Shown here: piece after piece, positions 1 to 7,920 of the stretch
How the letters are laid out: the number at the start of each line of letters is the position of its first letter
Position numbering within the stretch: the first letter of the stretch is position 1
DNA from: DASSUW01 sp963789005
Lineage (GTDB): Bacteria > Actinomycetota > Thermoleophilia > Solirubrobacterales > Solirubrobacteraceae
DNA: 64,000 nucleotides
Reading direction: 5' to 3'
Assembly (NCBI GenBank): GCA_963789005.1
Contig: CAWBIZ010000004.1
Coordinates: 248,001 to 312,000 of the forward strand
The notes under the pieces: model-generated
Told to the model about the DNA's origin: nothing
Seen by the model: the letters and a program-made list of their open reading frames with translations, nothing else
The model's database searches: none
Program-made: the position numbers and the translations under genes

Positions 1-2
1 GG

Positions 3-1478
3 ATCGCGCGGCAGCACGAGCAGGGCAAGCTGACCGCGCGCGAGCGGATCGCGCTGCTGGTCGACGAGGGGACGTTCACCGAGCTGGGCATCCAGGCCGG
101 GATCCACCACTCGGTGCGCGGGCTGGAGGATCGGGAGGCGCCCGCCGACGGCGTGATCACCGGCTACGGGCGGGTCGACGGGCGGATGGTGGCGGTGTGC
201 GCCTACGACTTCACGGTCATGGCCGGCTCGATGGGGACGACCGGGGAGCTGAAGGTCGCTCGGCTGCGGGAGCTGGCGCTGACCAAGCGGATGCCGTTCG
301 TGTGGCTGCTCGACTCCGCGGGCGCGCGGATCCAGGAGGCGGTCGGGTCGCTGTTCGCGGGCTCGGGGCATCTGTTCCGCGAGGAGGTCGTGGCCAGCGG
401 GGTGATCCCGCAGGTGGCGGCGCTGATGGGGCCGTGCGCGGCGGGCACGGCGTACATCCCGGGGCTCGCCGACTTCGTGCCGATGGTCTCCGGCCGCGGC
501 TCGATGGCGCTCGCCGGCCCGCACCTGGTGCGCGCCGCGGTGGGGGAGGACGTCACACAGGAGGAGCTGGGCGGCGCGCGCGTGCACTGCCGCACCTCCG
601 GCGTCGGCGACCTCGAGGTGGCCGACGACGAGGAGTGCATCGCGCGCATCCGCGAGTACCTCTCCTACTTCCCGTCGCACTGCGAGGAGCGGCCGCCGGT
701 GCGCGCGAGCGACGACCCGGTCGACCGCATGGACGACGAGCTGCTCGACGTGCTGCCCGCCTCGAACCGCCAGGCGTACGACATGTACGACGTGATCCGG
801 CGCGTCGTCGACGACGGCGAGTGGCTCGACCTCAAGCCGCGCTTCGCGCGCACGATCATCACCTGCCTGGCGCGGATGGGCGGACGGCCGGTGGGCATCG
901 TCGCCAGCCAGCCGAAGCACCTGGGCGGGATCCTCGACAACGACTCGGCCGACAAGGCGGCGCGCTTCGTCAACCTCTGCAACGCGTTCGGCCTGCCGCT
1001 GGTGTTCCTCGTCGACGTGCCGGGCTTCATGGTCGGCACCAAGGTCGAGGCCGCGGGCATCATCCGCCACGGCGCGAAGATGCTGCACGCGGTCGCCGGC
1101 GCGACCGTGCCGAAGGTCACCGTCGTGATCCGCAAGGCCTACGGCGCCGGCTACTACGTGATGAACGGCCGCGCCTACGAGCCCGACCTGATCGTCGCCT
1201 GGCCGAGCGCCGAGATCTCGGTCATGGGTCCCGAGGGTGCGGTCGAGATCGTCTTCCGCAAGCAGGTCGAGGAGGCCGACGACCCGGCCGCCAAGCGCGC
1301 GGAGCTGATCGAGGCCTATCGCGGCCTGATCGACGTCTACGTGGCCGCCCGCAACGCCATGGTCGATGACGTGATCGACCCGCGCGAGACCCGCCCGACG
1401 ATCATCCGCGCGCTCGAGATGGCGGAGGGCAAGCGGGTGGAGCGGCCGTTCAAGCGCAACGGAGTCGTCCCGGTCTGA
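3..1478 (+). CDS. Acyl-CoA carboxylase carboxyltransferase (beta) subunit, 5' end missing
   Basis: Biotin-dependent carboxyltransferase that moves the carboxyl group from carboxybiotin to an acyl-CoA (propionyl-, acetyl- or methylcrotonyl-CoA type); works in the cytoplasm with a biotinylated alpha subunit not present here. The frame is open at the left edge and already reads KLTARERIALLVDEGTF, a typical N-terminal motif of this family, so probably only some tens of residues are lost. An N-terminal crotonase-like half (LLDSAGARIQE, GPCAAGTAYIPG) is followed by a C-terminal half (FLVDVPGFMVGT, YGAGYYVMNGRAY), both with the glycine-rich oxyanion-hole regions. It heads a same-strand run of CoA-metabolism genes. 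Substrate cannot be decided from the sequence alone. Confidence 0.93.
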   Translation: MARQHEQGKLTARERIALLVDEGTFTELGIQAGIHHSVRGLEDREAPADGVITGYGRVDGRMVAVCAYDFTVMAGSMGTTGELKVARLRELALTKRMPFVWLLDSAGARIQEAVGSLFAGSGHLFREEVVASGVIPQVAALMGPCAAGTAYIPGLADFVPMVSGRGSMALAGPHLVRAAVGEDVTQEELGGARVHCRTSGVGDLEVADDEECIARIREYLSYFPSHCEERPPVRASDDPVDRMDDELLDVLPASNRQAYDMYDVIRRVVDDGEWLDLKPRFARTIITCLARMGGRPVGIVASQPKHLGGILDNDSADKAARFVNLCNAFGLPLVFLVDVPGFMVGTKVEAAGIIRHGAKMLHAVAGATVPKVTVVIRKAYGAGYYVMNGRAYEPDLIVAWPSAEISVMGPEGAVEIVFRKQVEEADDPAAKRAELIEAYRGLIDVYVAARNAMVDDVIDPRETRPTIIRALEMAEGKRVERPFKRNGVVPV

Positions 1479-1497
1479 CGCTAGTCTCGCCGCCGTC

Positions 1498-2652
1498 GTG
1501 ATCGGCATGGACGGCTTCACGCTGCTCGGCGCCATCCCCGTCGGGCTGCAGATCTGGGGTGAAGGGCCCGCTGGCGTCTCCCTGCGCTGGGCCAACCACG
1601 ACGACGCGCGCGAGGTCGGGCGCTCGGCGGCGGTCGCGGCGCTCGCCGGTGAGGACGCCGACACGGTCGAGGACTGCGGCGAGGCCGGTTGGTGCCGGGT
1701 GCGGGCGCGGCCGCTCGGCAACGGCACCGTGCTGGTCAGCCTCGAGGACTTCGCGGACGTGCGCGAGCGCGAGCAGATCGACGCCGCGATCGTCGAGAAC
1801 CTCCAGGACGGGCTGGTCGTCGTCGACCTCGCCGGGCGGATCACGCGCGCCAACCACGCGGCCGCCGAGCTCTTCGGCGCCGGCGACCTGGTCGGCAGCC
1901 GGCTGCGCGATCTGCCCGTCGAGCTGCGCCGCCGCGGGGGCGCCCGGCTGGAGGCGTCGGCCTCGCCCGTGCGACGCGCGCTCGCCGGCGAGACCGTCCG
2001 CGGCGTGCTCGTCCAGATCGAGCGGGCCGACGGCACGGCGCTCTGGGTCGAGGTCGACGCCAGCCCGCTGACCGAGGCCGACGGCCGGCAGTACGGAGCA
2101 CTCAGCACGTTCACCGACGTGACCGGCCGCGTCGAGCGCGAGCGGCGGATCCTGCAGGAGGCCGACACCGACGAGCTGACCGGCGCGGCCAACCGCCGTG
2201 CCCTCCAGCGCATGCTCGGCGCCGCGCTGGCCCGCGCCCGCGCGCACGGTCACATGGTCGCGGTGCTGGTGCTCGACCTCGACGGCTTCAAGGAGCTCAA
2301 CGACCGGCTCGGCCACGCGGCGGGCGACGAGGCGCTGCGCGAGATCGCGGCGCGGCTGCGGCACGCCGTCCGGGAGCGCGACCTCGTGGCCCGCGCCGGC
2401 GGCGACGAGTTCGTGGTCGTGCTGCCCGACCTGCCGCCCGGCGACGGCGTCGCCGACGAGGCCAGAGCGCGGGTGCAGGCGGCGTTCGCGGAGCCGCTCG
2501 AGATGGCGGGCGGGCGGGTGCGGCTGGCGGCCTCGGTGGGCATGGCGTGCTTCCCCGACGACGCCGACGAGGTCGACGAGCTGCTGGCGGTGGCCGATCA
2601 GGCGATGTACCGGCGCAAGGGCTCCGGCCGCTTCCTGCGCCGGGCGTCGTGA
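1498..2652 (+). CDS. PAS-GGDEF diguanylate cyclase
   Basis: Predicted cytoplasmic sensor enzyme making cyclic di-GMP from two GTP. The 384-residue protein has a variable N-terminal part, a PAS sensor domain at about residues 95-205 (DGLVVVDLAGRITRANHAAAEL) and a C-terminal GGDEF domain. The active-site motif is intact (RAGGDEF), and an RxxD inhibitory-site motif (RERD) sits five residues before it, so both catalysis and product inhibition are expected. No membrane segment is visible. The GTG start lies 10 bases after a TAGTCT hexamer (1482-1487), suggesting a very short leader. The end overlaps the next gene by four bases, tying this signalling enzyme to CoA-metabolism genes. Confidence 0.9.
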   Translation: MIGMDGFTLLGAIPVGLQIWGEGPAGVSLRWANHDDAREVGRSAAVAALAGEDADTVEDCGEAGWCRVRARPLGNGTVLVSLEDFADVREREQIDAAIVENLQDGLVVVDLAGRITRANHAAAELFGAGDLVGSRLRDLPVELRRRGGARLEASASPVRRALAGETVRGVLVQIERADGTALWVEVDASPLTEADGRQYGALSTFTDVTGRVERERRILQEADTDELTGAANRRALQRMLGAALARARAHGHMVAVLVLDLDGFKELNDRLGHAAGDEALREIAARLRHAVRERDLVARAGGDEFVVVLPDLPPGDGVADEARARVQAAFAEPLEMAGGRVRLAASVGMACFPDDADEVDELLAVADQAMYRRKGSGRFLRRAS

Positions 2653-3512
2653 GCCTCGACGACCCGGTCATCGTCACGTGCGCGATCTCCGGCGCGGTCG
2701 CCGGGCGCGACCAGTGCCCCGCCATCCCCTACACGCCGGAGGAGTACGCCGCCGAGGCGCGGCGGATCGTCGACGAGGGCGGCGCGATGATCCACGTCCA
2801 CGCCCGCCGGCCCGACGGCACGCCGTCGCACGAGGTCGAGGACTTCCGCGCGATCACCGAGGCGATCCGGGCTGCGGTCGGCGACGTCATCGTCAACTAC
2901 TCGACTGGCGCGATCGGCGTGCCGGTGGAGAAGCGGATCGCCTACCTGCGCGAGCTGCGGCCCGACGTCGGGGCGCTGAACATGGGCTCGATGAACTACG
3001 CCAAGTACTCGCGCCGCCGCCGCGATTTCGTGTTCAAGGCGGTGTTCGAGAACTCGTTCGACACGATCCTGGCGCTGCTCGCCGCGATGAACGAGAGCGG
3101 CATCCGGCCGGAGCACGAGTGCTTCGACTCCGGCCACCTCGCCAACCTCGACCCGCTGCTCGACATGGGCGTGCTCGAGCCGCCGCTGCAGGTCTCCTGC
3201 GTGATGGGCGTGACGGGCGGCATCCGGCCGACCGCGCGCAACCTCGCGCACATGGCCGAGCAGGTGCCCGACGTGCCCCACCAGTGGGGCGTGATCGGGA
3301 TCTCGCGCGAGCAGTGGGGGCTGGTGGCGGCGGCGCTCGCGCTCGGCGGCAACGTGCGGGTCGGGCTCGAGGACAACTTCTACCTGCCCGACGGGACGAT
3401 GGCGCGGTCGAACGGCGAGCTGGTGGCCAAGGCGCGGACGATGGCCGAGGACGCCGGTCGGCGGGTGGCGACGGTGGCCGAGGCGCGCGCGCTGCTCGGC
3501 CTGCCGCGATGA
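2649..3512 (+). CDS. Beta-keto acid cleavage enzyme (BKACE, DUF849 family)
   Basis: Family members are Zn-dependent enzymes that condense a beta-keto acid with acetyl-CoA and split it into acetoacetate and a new acyl-CoA; 3-keto-5-aminohexanoate cleavage enzyme is the founding member. The protein is 287 residues, normal for the family. The metal-binding IHVHAR motif is at about residues 48-53, the start VTCAISGAV matches the family N terminus, and the C-terminal VRVGLEDNFYL motif is present. The GTG start overlaps the previous stop (GTGA), and the end overlaps the next gene (ATGA), so translation is probably coupled. Substrate is unknown; neighbours suggest breakdown of an acyl-CoA or amino-acid-derived keto acid. 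Confidence 0.88.
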   Translation: MSLDDPVIVTCAISGAVAGRDQCPAIPYTPEEYAAEARRIVDEGGAMIHVHARRPDGTPSHEVEDFRAITEAIRAAVGDVIVNYSTGAIGVPVEKRIAYLRELRPDVGALNMGSMNYAKYSRRRRDFVFKAVFENSFDTILALLAAMNESGIRPEHECFDSGHLANLDPLLDMGVLEPPLQVSCVMGVTGGIRPTARNLAHMAEQVPDVPHQWGVIGISREQWGLVAAALALGGNVRVGLEDNFYLPDGTMARSNGELVAKARTMAEDAGRRVATVAEARALLGLPR

Positions 3513-4732
3513 GCGCGCTGGCGGGGATCCGGGTGCTCGACCTCTCGCGGCTGCTGCCCGGCGGCTTCTGCTCGCTCCTGCTGGCCGACTTCGGGGCCGA
3601 CGTGATCAAGGTCGAGGACACCGGCATGGGCGACTACGTGCGCTGGGCGTCGCCGCGGTACCCCGGTGCCGACCCGAGCGCGGGCGGCGCGATGTTCCTC
3701 GCGCTCAACCGCGGCAAGCGGTCGGTGCGGATCGACCTCAAGACCGACGCCGGCCGGGAGGTCCTGCTGCGGCTGGCGCGCGACGCCGACGTGCTGCTGG
3801 AGTCGTTCCGCCCCGGGGTGATGGAGCGGCTCGGCGTCGGCTGGGAGCGGCTGCGGGAGGAGAACCCGCGGCTCGTCTACTGCGCGGTGACCGGCTACGG
3901 CCAGGACGGCCCGTTCGCGGGGCGCGCCGGGCACGACGTCGACTACCTCGCGCGCGTAGGGCTGCTGGGGATGACGGGCGACCCCGACGGGCCGCCGGTC
4001 CAGGCGGCCGGACAGATCGCCGACCTGGGGGGCGGCGCGCTGATGGCCGCGTTCGGGATCCTGGCCGCGCTGCGCGAGCGCGACCGGTCGGGAGAGGGGC
4101 AGCTCGTCGACGTCTCGATGGCCGACGGCGCGCTGTCGTGGCTGGCCATGGACGCGGCGCGCGTGCTCGCGGGCGGGGCGGTGCCGGAGCGGGGGCGGGC
4201 CGAGCTCGCCGGAGGGCTGCTCTGCTACCGGCCGTACCGGTGCGCCGACGGCTGGGTGGCGCTGGGCGCGCTGGAGCCGAAGTTCTGGCGGGCGTGGTGC
4301 GAGGGCGTCGGCCGCCCCGAGCTCGTAGAGCGGCAGTTCGACGCGGTCGGCTCGGACACGCACCGCGAGGTCGAGGCGGTCTTCGCCGGCCGCACGCGCG
4401 CCGAGTGGGCGGCGTTCAACGACGAGCACGACTGCTGCCTCGAGCCCGTGCTCGGCCTCGACGAGGCGCTCGAGTCCGAGCTCGTGCGCGCGCGAGGGAT
4501 GGTCGTCGAGGTCGACCAGCCGGGCGCCGACGCGCCGGTCCGGCTCCTCGGCACCCCGGTCAAGCTCTCCCGGACGCCCGCCGACCCGCGGCGCGCCGGC
4601 GGTCCAGTCCTCGGAGCGGACACCGAGGCCGTGCTCGCCGCAGCGGGGTACTCGGCCGGCGAAATTCGGGCATTGATGGAGGACGGCGCCATCGCCGGGC
4701 CCTCCGACAGCGCCGGATCGTTCCTCTCGTGA
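3509..4732 (+). CDS. CoA-transferase family III (CaiB/BaiF), AMACR-like
   Basis: 407-residue member of the family III CoA-transferases, which also includes alpha-methylacyl-CoA racemases. The N terminus reads GIRVLDLSRLLPGGFCS and the family acid is present in QAAGQIADLGGG (Asp172). AGHDVDYLAR (His142) and GALEPKFW are features seen in alpha-methylacyl-CoA racemases, so a racemase is at least as likely as a formyl- or succinyl-CoA transferase. Start chosen at the ATG that overlaps the BKACE stop. It is the last gene of the CoA block and is followed by a 612-base gene-free stretch. Confidence 0.87.
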   Translation: MSALAGIRVLDLSRLLPGGFCSLLLADFGADVIKVEDTGMGDYVRWASPRYPGADPSAGGAMFLALNRGKRSVRIDLKTDAGREVLLRLARDADVLLESFRPGVMERLGVGWERLREENPRLVYCAVTGYGQDGPFAGRAGHDVDYLARVGLLGMTGDPDGPPVQAAGQIADLGGGALMAAFGILAALRERDRSGEGQLVDVSMADGALSWLAMDAARVLAGGAVPERGRAELAGGLLCYRPYRCADGWVALGALEPKFWRAWCEGVGRPELVERQFDAVGSDTHREVEAVFAGRTRAEWAAFNDEHDCCLEPVLGLDEALESELVRARGMVVEVDQPGADAPVRLLGTPVKLSRTPADPRRAGGPVLGADTEAVLAAAGYSAGEIRALMEDGAIAGPSDSAGSFLS

Positions 4733-5344
4733 CGGCCGCTGCGTTCTTCGTCGGGCTCGGGGGACGGGCGCTTCGCCGCGACGCCGCACACGCGCGGGCC
4801 TTGGAACTCGGCGCACCAGCACGCGGGCCCGCCCGCGGCGCTGCTCGGGCGTGCGCTCGAGCGCTGCGAGCCTCGTGAGGGGATGCTGCTCGCGCGCTCG
4901 GTGCAGTTGCTCGAGGGCTTCGGCTTTACGACGCGATCTCATCGGGCGGCGCGGGCCTCGCCACGTCCGTGCTCAGCGACGACTCAGGTGTGGTCGCCCG
5001 CGGCGCGCAGTCGTTGCTCGTCCTGCCTCGGTGAGCGTTGCGAACGTGACCTGCGCTGGGTCGGGAAGGTGGGGTTCCGGGCGGGGGTGCATTACGTCAA
5101 CCGGGCGGGCGGTTCGGGTGTCGCGTTGACGAAGCGCACCGTATGGGTGCGTAACGTCAACGGCACCGGCGACATCGCTCTGCCGTTGACGAAATGCACC
5201 CCCTTGGCGGTGGATTTCGTTCCACTCCCGCCATTCCGTCGTCCACGGAAAACGAAACGCACCGCAGAGGTGCGCAACGTTCCTCGAACCGGATCGAGGG
5301 TCGTCGGAGGAACGAAATGCACCCTCGCGGCCGCCTCGGCCTCC
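4733..5344. other. Gene-free region of 612 bases
   Basis: No frame here has coding signs I would trust: the open frames are short, arginine-rich or interrupted and resemble nothing I recognise. The left half (4733-5080) shows no clear structure. The right half carries four imperfect palindromes, listed separately. The region lies between two convergent transcription units (plus-strand CoA genes and a minus-strand secreted protein). Confidence 0.6.
5086..5327. repeat. Array of four imperfect palindromes sharing a GGTGCnnnnCGT core
   Basis: Four consecutive inverted repeats lie end to end. Arms are 5086-5101/5125-5140, 5145-5163/5183-5201, 5207-5221/5251-5265 and 5267-5286/5305-5327. Each left arm is a version of GGTGCATTTCGT and each right arm of ACGAAATGCACC; the first two add CAAC/GTTG at the inner end and the fourth adds TCC/GGA. 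Spacers differ in sequence and length (18 to 29 bases). This is not a CRISPR: units are palindromic and diverged, and spacing is irregular. They could be REP-like elements, a multi-site operator or a relic of small mobile repeats. Confidence 0.75.
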
Positions 5345-5923
5345 CTACCCAGCCGCCGTTGACGTTGACGTCCGCCGGCGGCGCACGGCGACTCGCGGCA
5401 GGCCGACGGCCGCGGCGAGCAACCCGAGCCAGATCAGCACCACGAAACCGATGGCGACCGCCTTCTCGGTCGGGAAGCCGCCCGACGAGGCGGCGACCGG
5501 CGCGACGACGTCGGGCGCCGGCAGCGGGATCGGGTTCGCCGTGGGATCGCCTGTGGTCGGCACGACGATCGGGGCCATCCGGTGCTTCGTCGTGTCGGCC
5601 CAGCCGTCGAACAGCTGGGTCTTCCACGTGCCCTTGGCCGGGAACACGACATCGACGACGTAGGTTCCGGGGCGGCCGGCGTGCTCGGCGAAGAAGTGCT
5701 TCGTCTCGCCGCGCCCGTTGTCGATCAGGATGCTCGGCCGCGCGTCGTCGAGCGGCGTGATGCCGTGCTGCTTGACCACGAGCGTCGCCCGCCAGGTGTC
5801 GCCCGGCCCGATGCCGCCTGGCGGCGCGGCCACCTCCACCGTGGCCCAGCCACCCGCCGCCGCGGCGGCGGGGAACGCGAGGAGGACGAGCAACGCGAGG
5901 GCGATCCGGCTCACAGGTCTCAT
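5345..5923 (-). CDS. Secreted, C-terminally anchored beta-rich protein (FixH/YtkA-like?)
   Basis: 192-residue protein of unknown function. It has a clear signal peptide (RIALALLVLLAFPAAAAAG), an extracellular domain of about 110 residues, a proline-rich linker and one C-terminal membrane helix (VAIGFVVLIWLGLLAAAVGL) followed by a basic tail. The WATVEVAAPPGGIGPGDTW start of the outer domain recalls FixH/YtkA-type immunoglobulin-like domains found near copper and oxidase proteins, but that match is weak and no metal-binding motif is evident. Start is the first ATG, directly before the signal peptide. Confidence 0.75.
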   Translation of the reverse strand: MRPVSRIALALLVLLAFPAAAAAGGWATVEVAAPPGGIGPGDTWRATLVVKQHGITPLDDARPSILIDNGRGETKHFFAEHAGRPGTYVVDVVFPAKGTWKTQLFDGWADTTKHRMAPIVVPTTGDPTANPIPLPAPDVVAPVAASSGGFPTEKAVAIGFVVLIWLGLLAAAVGLPRVAVRRRRTSTSTAAG

Positions 5924-5957
5924 ACGACCGCTACACCCGCCGCGGTCCCGCGGTTCC

Positions 5958-6746
5958 CTACCAGCGCACGTCGTGCCGCTCCATCACGCCCCAGCCCTCC
6001 CGCAGCTCCCCGGCGACCGGCAACTCCCCCGCGAACGTGCCGAACGGCTGCTCGTACTCGGAGCGAAGGACGAGCAGGTTCTCGCGCCGCGCGCGGACGG
6101 CCTCGGCGGAGAAGCGCAGCCCGCCGACCGCGGGGAGTTCGCCGGCGGACGCGACGGGGGCGACCGACGAGAGGTCGTCGGCGAAGGCCACCGGGCCGAC
6201 CTCGTGCGGCCGGCCGTCGACCCAGACGGTGCGCTCGGACGCGTCGGCCGCGTCGTGGATCCCGTCGACGAGGTTCCACGCCACGGCCGCGCCCGACGCG
6301 GCGAGCCCCACGCCCGCCGACCAGCGCCATGCGGTGTGACGTGCGTGGTAGCCGGCCGACTCGTCGACGATCGCGCGCAGGTCGAGCGAGCGCCGCGCGC
6401 CGTCGAGCTCGACCCAGCCGCGGGCGCGCACCCCGCCGCGCTTGCGCGTCCAGACGTACTCGTCCCCGTGCGGCGACACGACCTCGATCGGCTCGCCGTC
6501 GTCGATCTCCAGCTGCAATGCGACACGACGGCCCGCCACCGTCAACCGCCGCGCGTCGACCTCCACGCCCCCTCGTCCGCGGGCCGTGCGCGCGAGCATC
6601 CGCCCGGAGCCGCGATCCCACACCGCCCACCACGCCACCGGCACCGGCCCGACCCGCGCCCGGGCCGCGCACAGCATCACGTCCGGCCCGTACGCGCCGA
6701 CGTAGGTCCACGCCTTCAGCGGCCGGCCGCCGCGCCAGCCGGGCAT
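5958..6746 (-). CDS. DUF2804-like protein
   Basis: 262-residue protein of unknown function that I place in the DUF2804 family by its N-terminal GGRPLKAWTYVGAYGPD stretch and its aromatic- and arginine-rich body; no catalytic motif is known for the family. The ATG at 6746 is the first standard start before the conserved region. An in-frame TTG at 6941 would add 65 residues, but that extension would cross the promoter and operator of the divergent small gene, so I did not use it. The upstream segment RLSVGSLPDATRG could be coding if a non-standard start is used. Confidence 0.72.
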   Translation of the reverse strand: MPGWRGGRPLKAWTYVGAYGPDVMLCAARARVGPVPVAWWAVWDRGSGRMLARTARGRGGVEVDARRLTVAGRRVALQLEIDDGEPIEVVSPHGDEYVWTRKRGGVRARGWVELDGARRSLDLRAIVDESAGYHARHTAWRWSAGVGLAASGAAVAWNLVDGIHDAADASERTVWVDGRPHEVGPVAFADDLSSVAPVASAGELPAVGGLRFSAEAVRARRENLLVLRSEYEQPFGTFAGELPVAGELREGWGVMERHDVRW

Positions 6747-6868
6747 CGGGTCCGGCGGGAGGGGGACCGGCGGCCGGCCGCGCGTCGCATCCGGGAGCGA
6801 CCCGACGGACAGTCGGAGGATCGGGATTCCCGCCCACCCCGCGCCACGGAAGGATCGGCATCGCGTTG

Positions 6869-6904
6869 TATGCTGGCGATTCCACGGGTTGACTGACGAG
6901 TCAA
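6869..6904 (+). promoter_or_regulatory. Promoter -10 and TetR-type palindromic operator
   Basis: A perfect palindrome TTGACTGACGAGTCAA (6-base arms, 4-base centre) lies at 6889-6904. A TATGCT hexamer at 6869-6874 could be the -10 element, placing the palindrome just after the transcription start. The size and shape fit a TetR-family operator, and a TetR regulator is encoded two genes downstream (7920-8513). Repression of the small ORF, nitrilase and regulator unit, and perhaps of the divergent DUF2804 gene, is inferred. Confidence 0.6.
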
Positions 6905-6925
6905 TCTCGGGGGAAGGAGAAACGA

Positions 6926-7090
6926 GTGGCCCCTCCCGCAAGTCCCGACACCCTTGGACGACCGCTGATCACCGCCTGGCCGTGTCCTCGACCACTTGAA
7001 GTCCCAGAGGGATTCCTGCGGATCTGCGTCCTTGCCAGGCGGCGCCAGCGGCTGCCCAAGGGCGCCGCGACTCACGGGAGGAACCACTAG
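6926..7090 (+). CDS. Small 54-residue ORF upstream of the nitrilase
   Basis: Reads GTG to TAG as a 54-residue peptide starting MAPPASPDTLGRPLITAWP and ending with an arginine-rich stretch (ARRRQRLPKG). No family recognised. Support comes from its signals rather than homology: a strong ribosome-binding site (AAGGAGAAAC) 5-11 bases before the GTG, a promoter and palindromic operator just upstream, and a TAG stop that shares one base with the GTG start of the nitrilase (TAGTG). It may be a real small protein or a translated leader that couples ribosomes into the nitrilase gene. Confidence 0.5.
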   Translation: MAPPASPDTLGRPLITAWPCPRPLEVPEGFLRICVLARRRQRLPKGAATHGRNH

Positions 7091-7920
7091 TGCGCGTCGC
7101 CGCCGTCCAGCTCACCTCCACCGCCGATCGCGAGCGCAACCTCGCCACCGCCGACCGGCTCACCCGCGCCGCCGCCGCGGCCGGGGCCGAGCTCGTCGTG
7201 CTGCCGGAGAAGTGGGCGGTGCTGGGCACGCCCGAGGAGACGGCCGCCGGAGCCGAGCCGTTCGACGGGCCGGCGCTCACCTGGGCGCGCGCCGCCGCCC
7301 GCGAGCTGGGCATCGACCTCGTGGCCGGCTCGATCGCCGAGCGCGTGCCCGATCGCGACAAGGGCTCCAACACGTCGGCCCACATCGGGCCGGACGGCGA
7401 GGTCCATGCGGTGTACCGCAAGCTGCACATGTTCGACGTCGAGGTCGGCGGGCAGACCTACCGCGAGTCCGAGCACGAGGAGCCGGGCGACGAGATCGTC
7501 GTCAGCGAGACCGCCGAGGGCGTCGAGCTGGGCCTGACCGTCTGCTACGACCTGCGCTTCCCCGAGCTGTACCGGATCCTCGCCGTGCGCGGCGCCCGCA
7601 TCGTCACCGTGCCCGCCGCCTTCACGCTCGCGACCACGCGCGACCACTGGGAGGTGCTCCTGCGCGCGCGGGCGATCGAGGACCAGGCGTTCGTGATCGC
7701 CGCCAACCAGATCGGCGAGCACGCGCCCGGCCTGCGCTCCGGCGGGCGCTCGATGGTCGTCGACCCGTGGGGCGTGGTGCTCGCGCAGGCGCCGGACGCC
7801 GAGACGTTCGTCACCGCCGACCTCGACCTCGAGCGCCAGGCCGAGATCCGCCGCACGCTGCCCTCGCTCGCCAACCGCCGGCCGCAGGCGTACGCGTGGC
7901 CTCAGGAGGCGCACGCCTAG
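7090..7920 (+). CDS. Carbon-nitrogen hydrolase, Nit1/Nit2 branch
   Basis: 276-residue nitrilase-superfamily amidase, cytoplasmic. The catalytic triad is intact: Glu40 (VLPEKW), Lys111 (YRKLHMFD) and Cys152 (VCYDLRFPE). The KLHMFD and CYDLRFPELYR motifs place it with the Nit1/Nit2 proteins, which hydrolyse deaminated glutathione or omega-amides of keto acids; the exact substrate is not decided by sequence. The GTG start overlaps the stop of the small upstream ORF, and its own stop overlaps the TetR gene (TAGTG again), so all three are probably translated from one message. Confidence 0.9.
   Translation: MRVAAVQLTSTADRERNLATADRLTRAAAAAGAELVVLPEKWAVLGTPEETAAGAEPFDGPALTWARAAARELGIDLVAGSIAERVPDRDKGSNTSAHIGPDGEVHAVYRKLHMFDVEVGGQTYRESEHEEPGDEIVVSETAEGVELGLTVCYDLRFPELYRILAVRGARIVTVPAAFTLATTRDHWEVLLRARAIEDQAFVIAANQIGEHAPGLRSGGRSMVVDPWGVVLAQAPDAETFVTADLDLERQAEIRRTLPSLANRRPQAYAWPQEAHA

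Noticed and set aside
3380..4942. A 520-codon minus-strand frame opposite the CoA-transferase
   Set aside because: Composition typical of an antisense shadow; the plus-strand protein has all family motifs.
4740..4942. Remnant of an HNH endonuclease or zinc-finger gene on the minus strand
   Set aside because: A CWCAEF-type stretch looked suggestive in one frame, but no HNH or other motif could be followed for more than a few residues.
5086..5327. CRISPR-like reading of the repeat array
   Set aside because: Units are palindromic, diverged and unevenly spaced, only four in number, and no cas genes are present.
4883..5362. A 159-codon open frame across the palindrome array
   Set aside because: It runs through the inverted repeats, has no ribosome-binding site and no recognisable protein pattern; its apparent repeats (GTAACGTCAAC-type) come from the palindromes.
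6747..6941. N-terminal extension of the DUF2804-like protein from a TTG
   Set aside because: It would cover the palindromic operator and -10 region of the divergent unit, and the extra residues do not look like the family.
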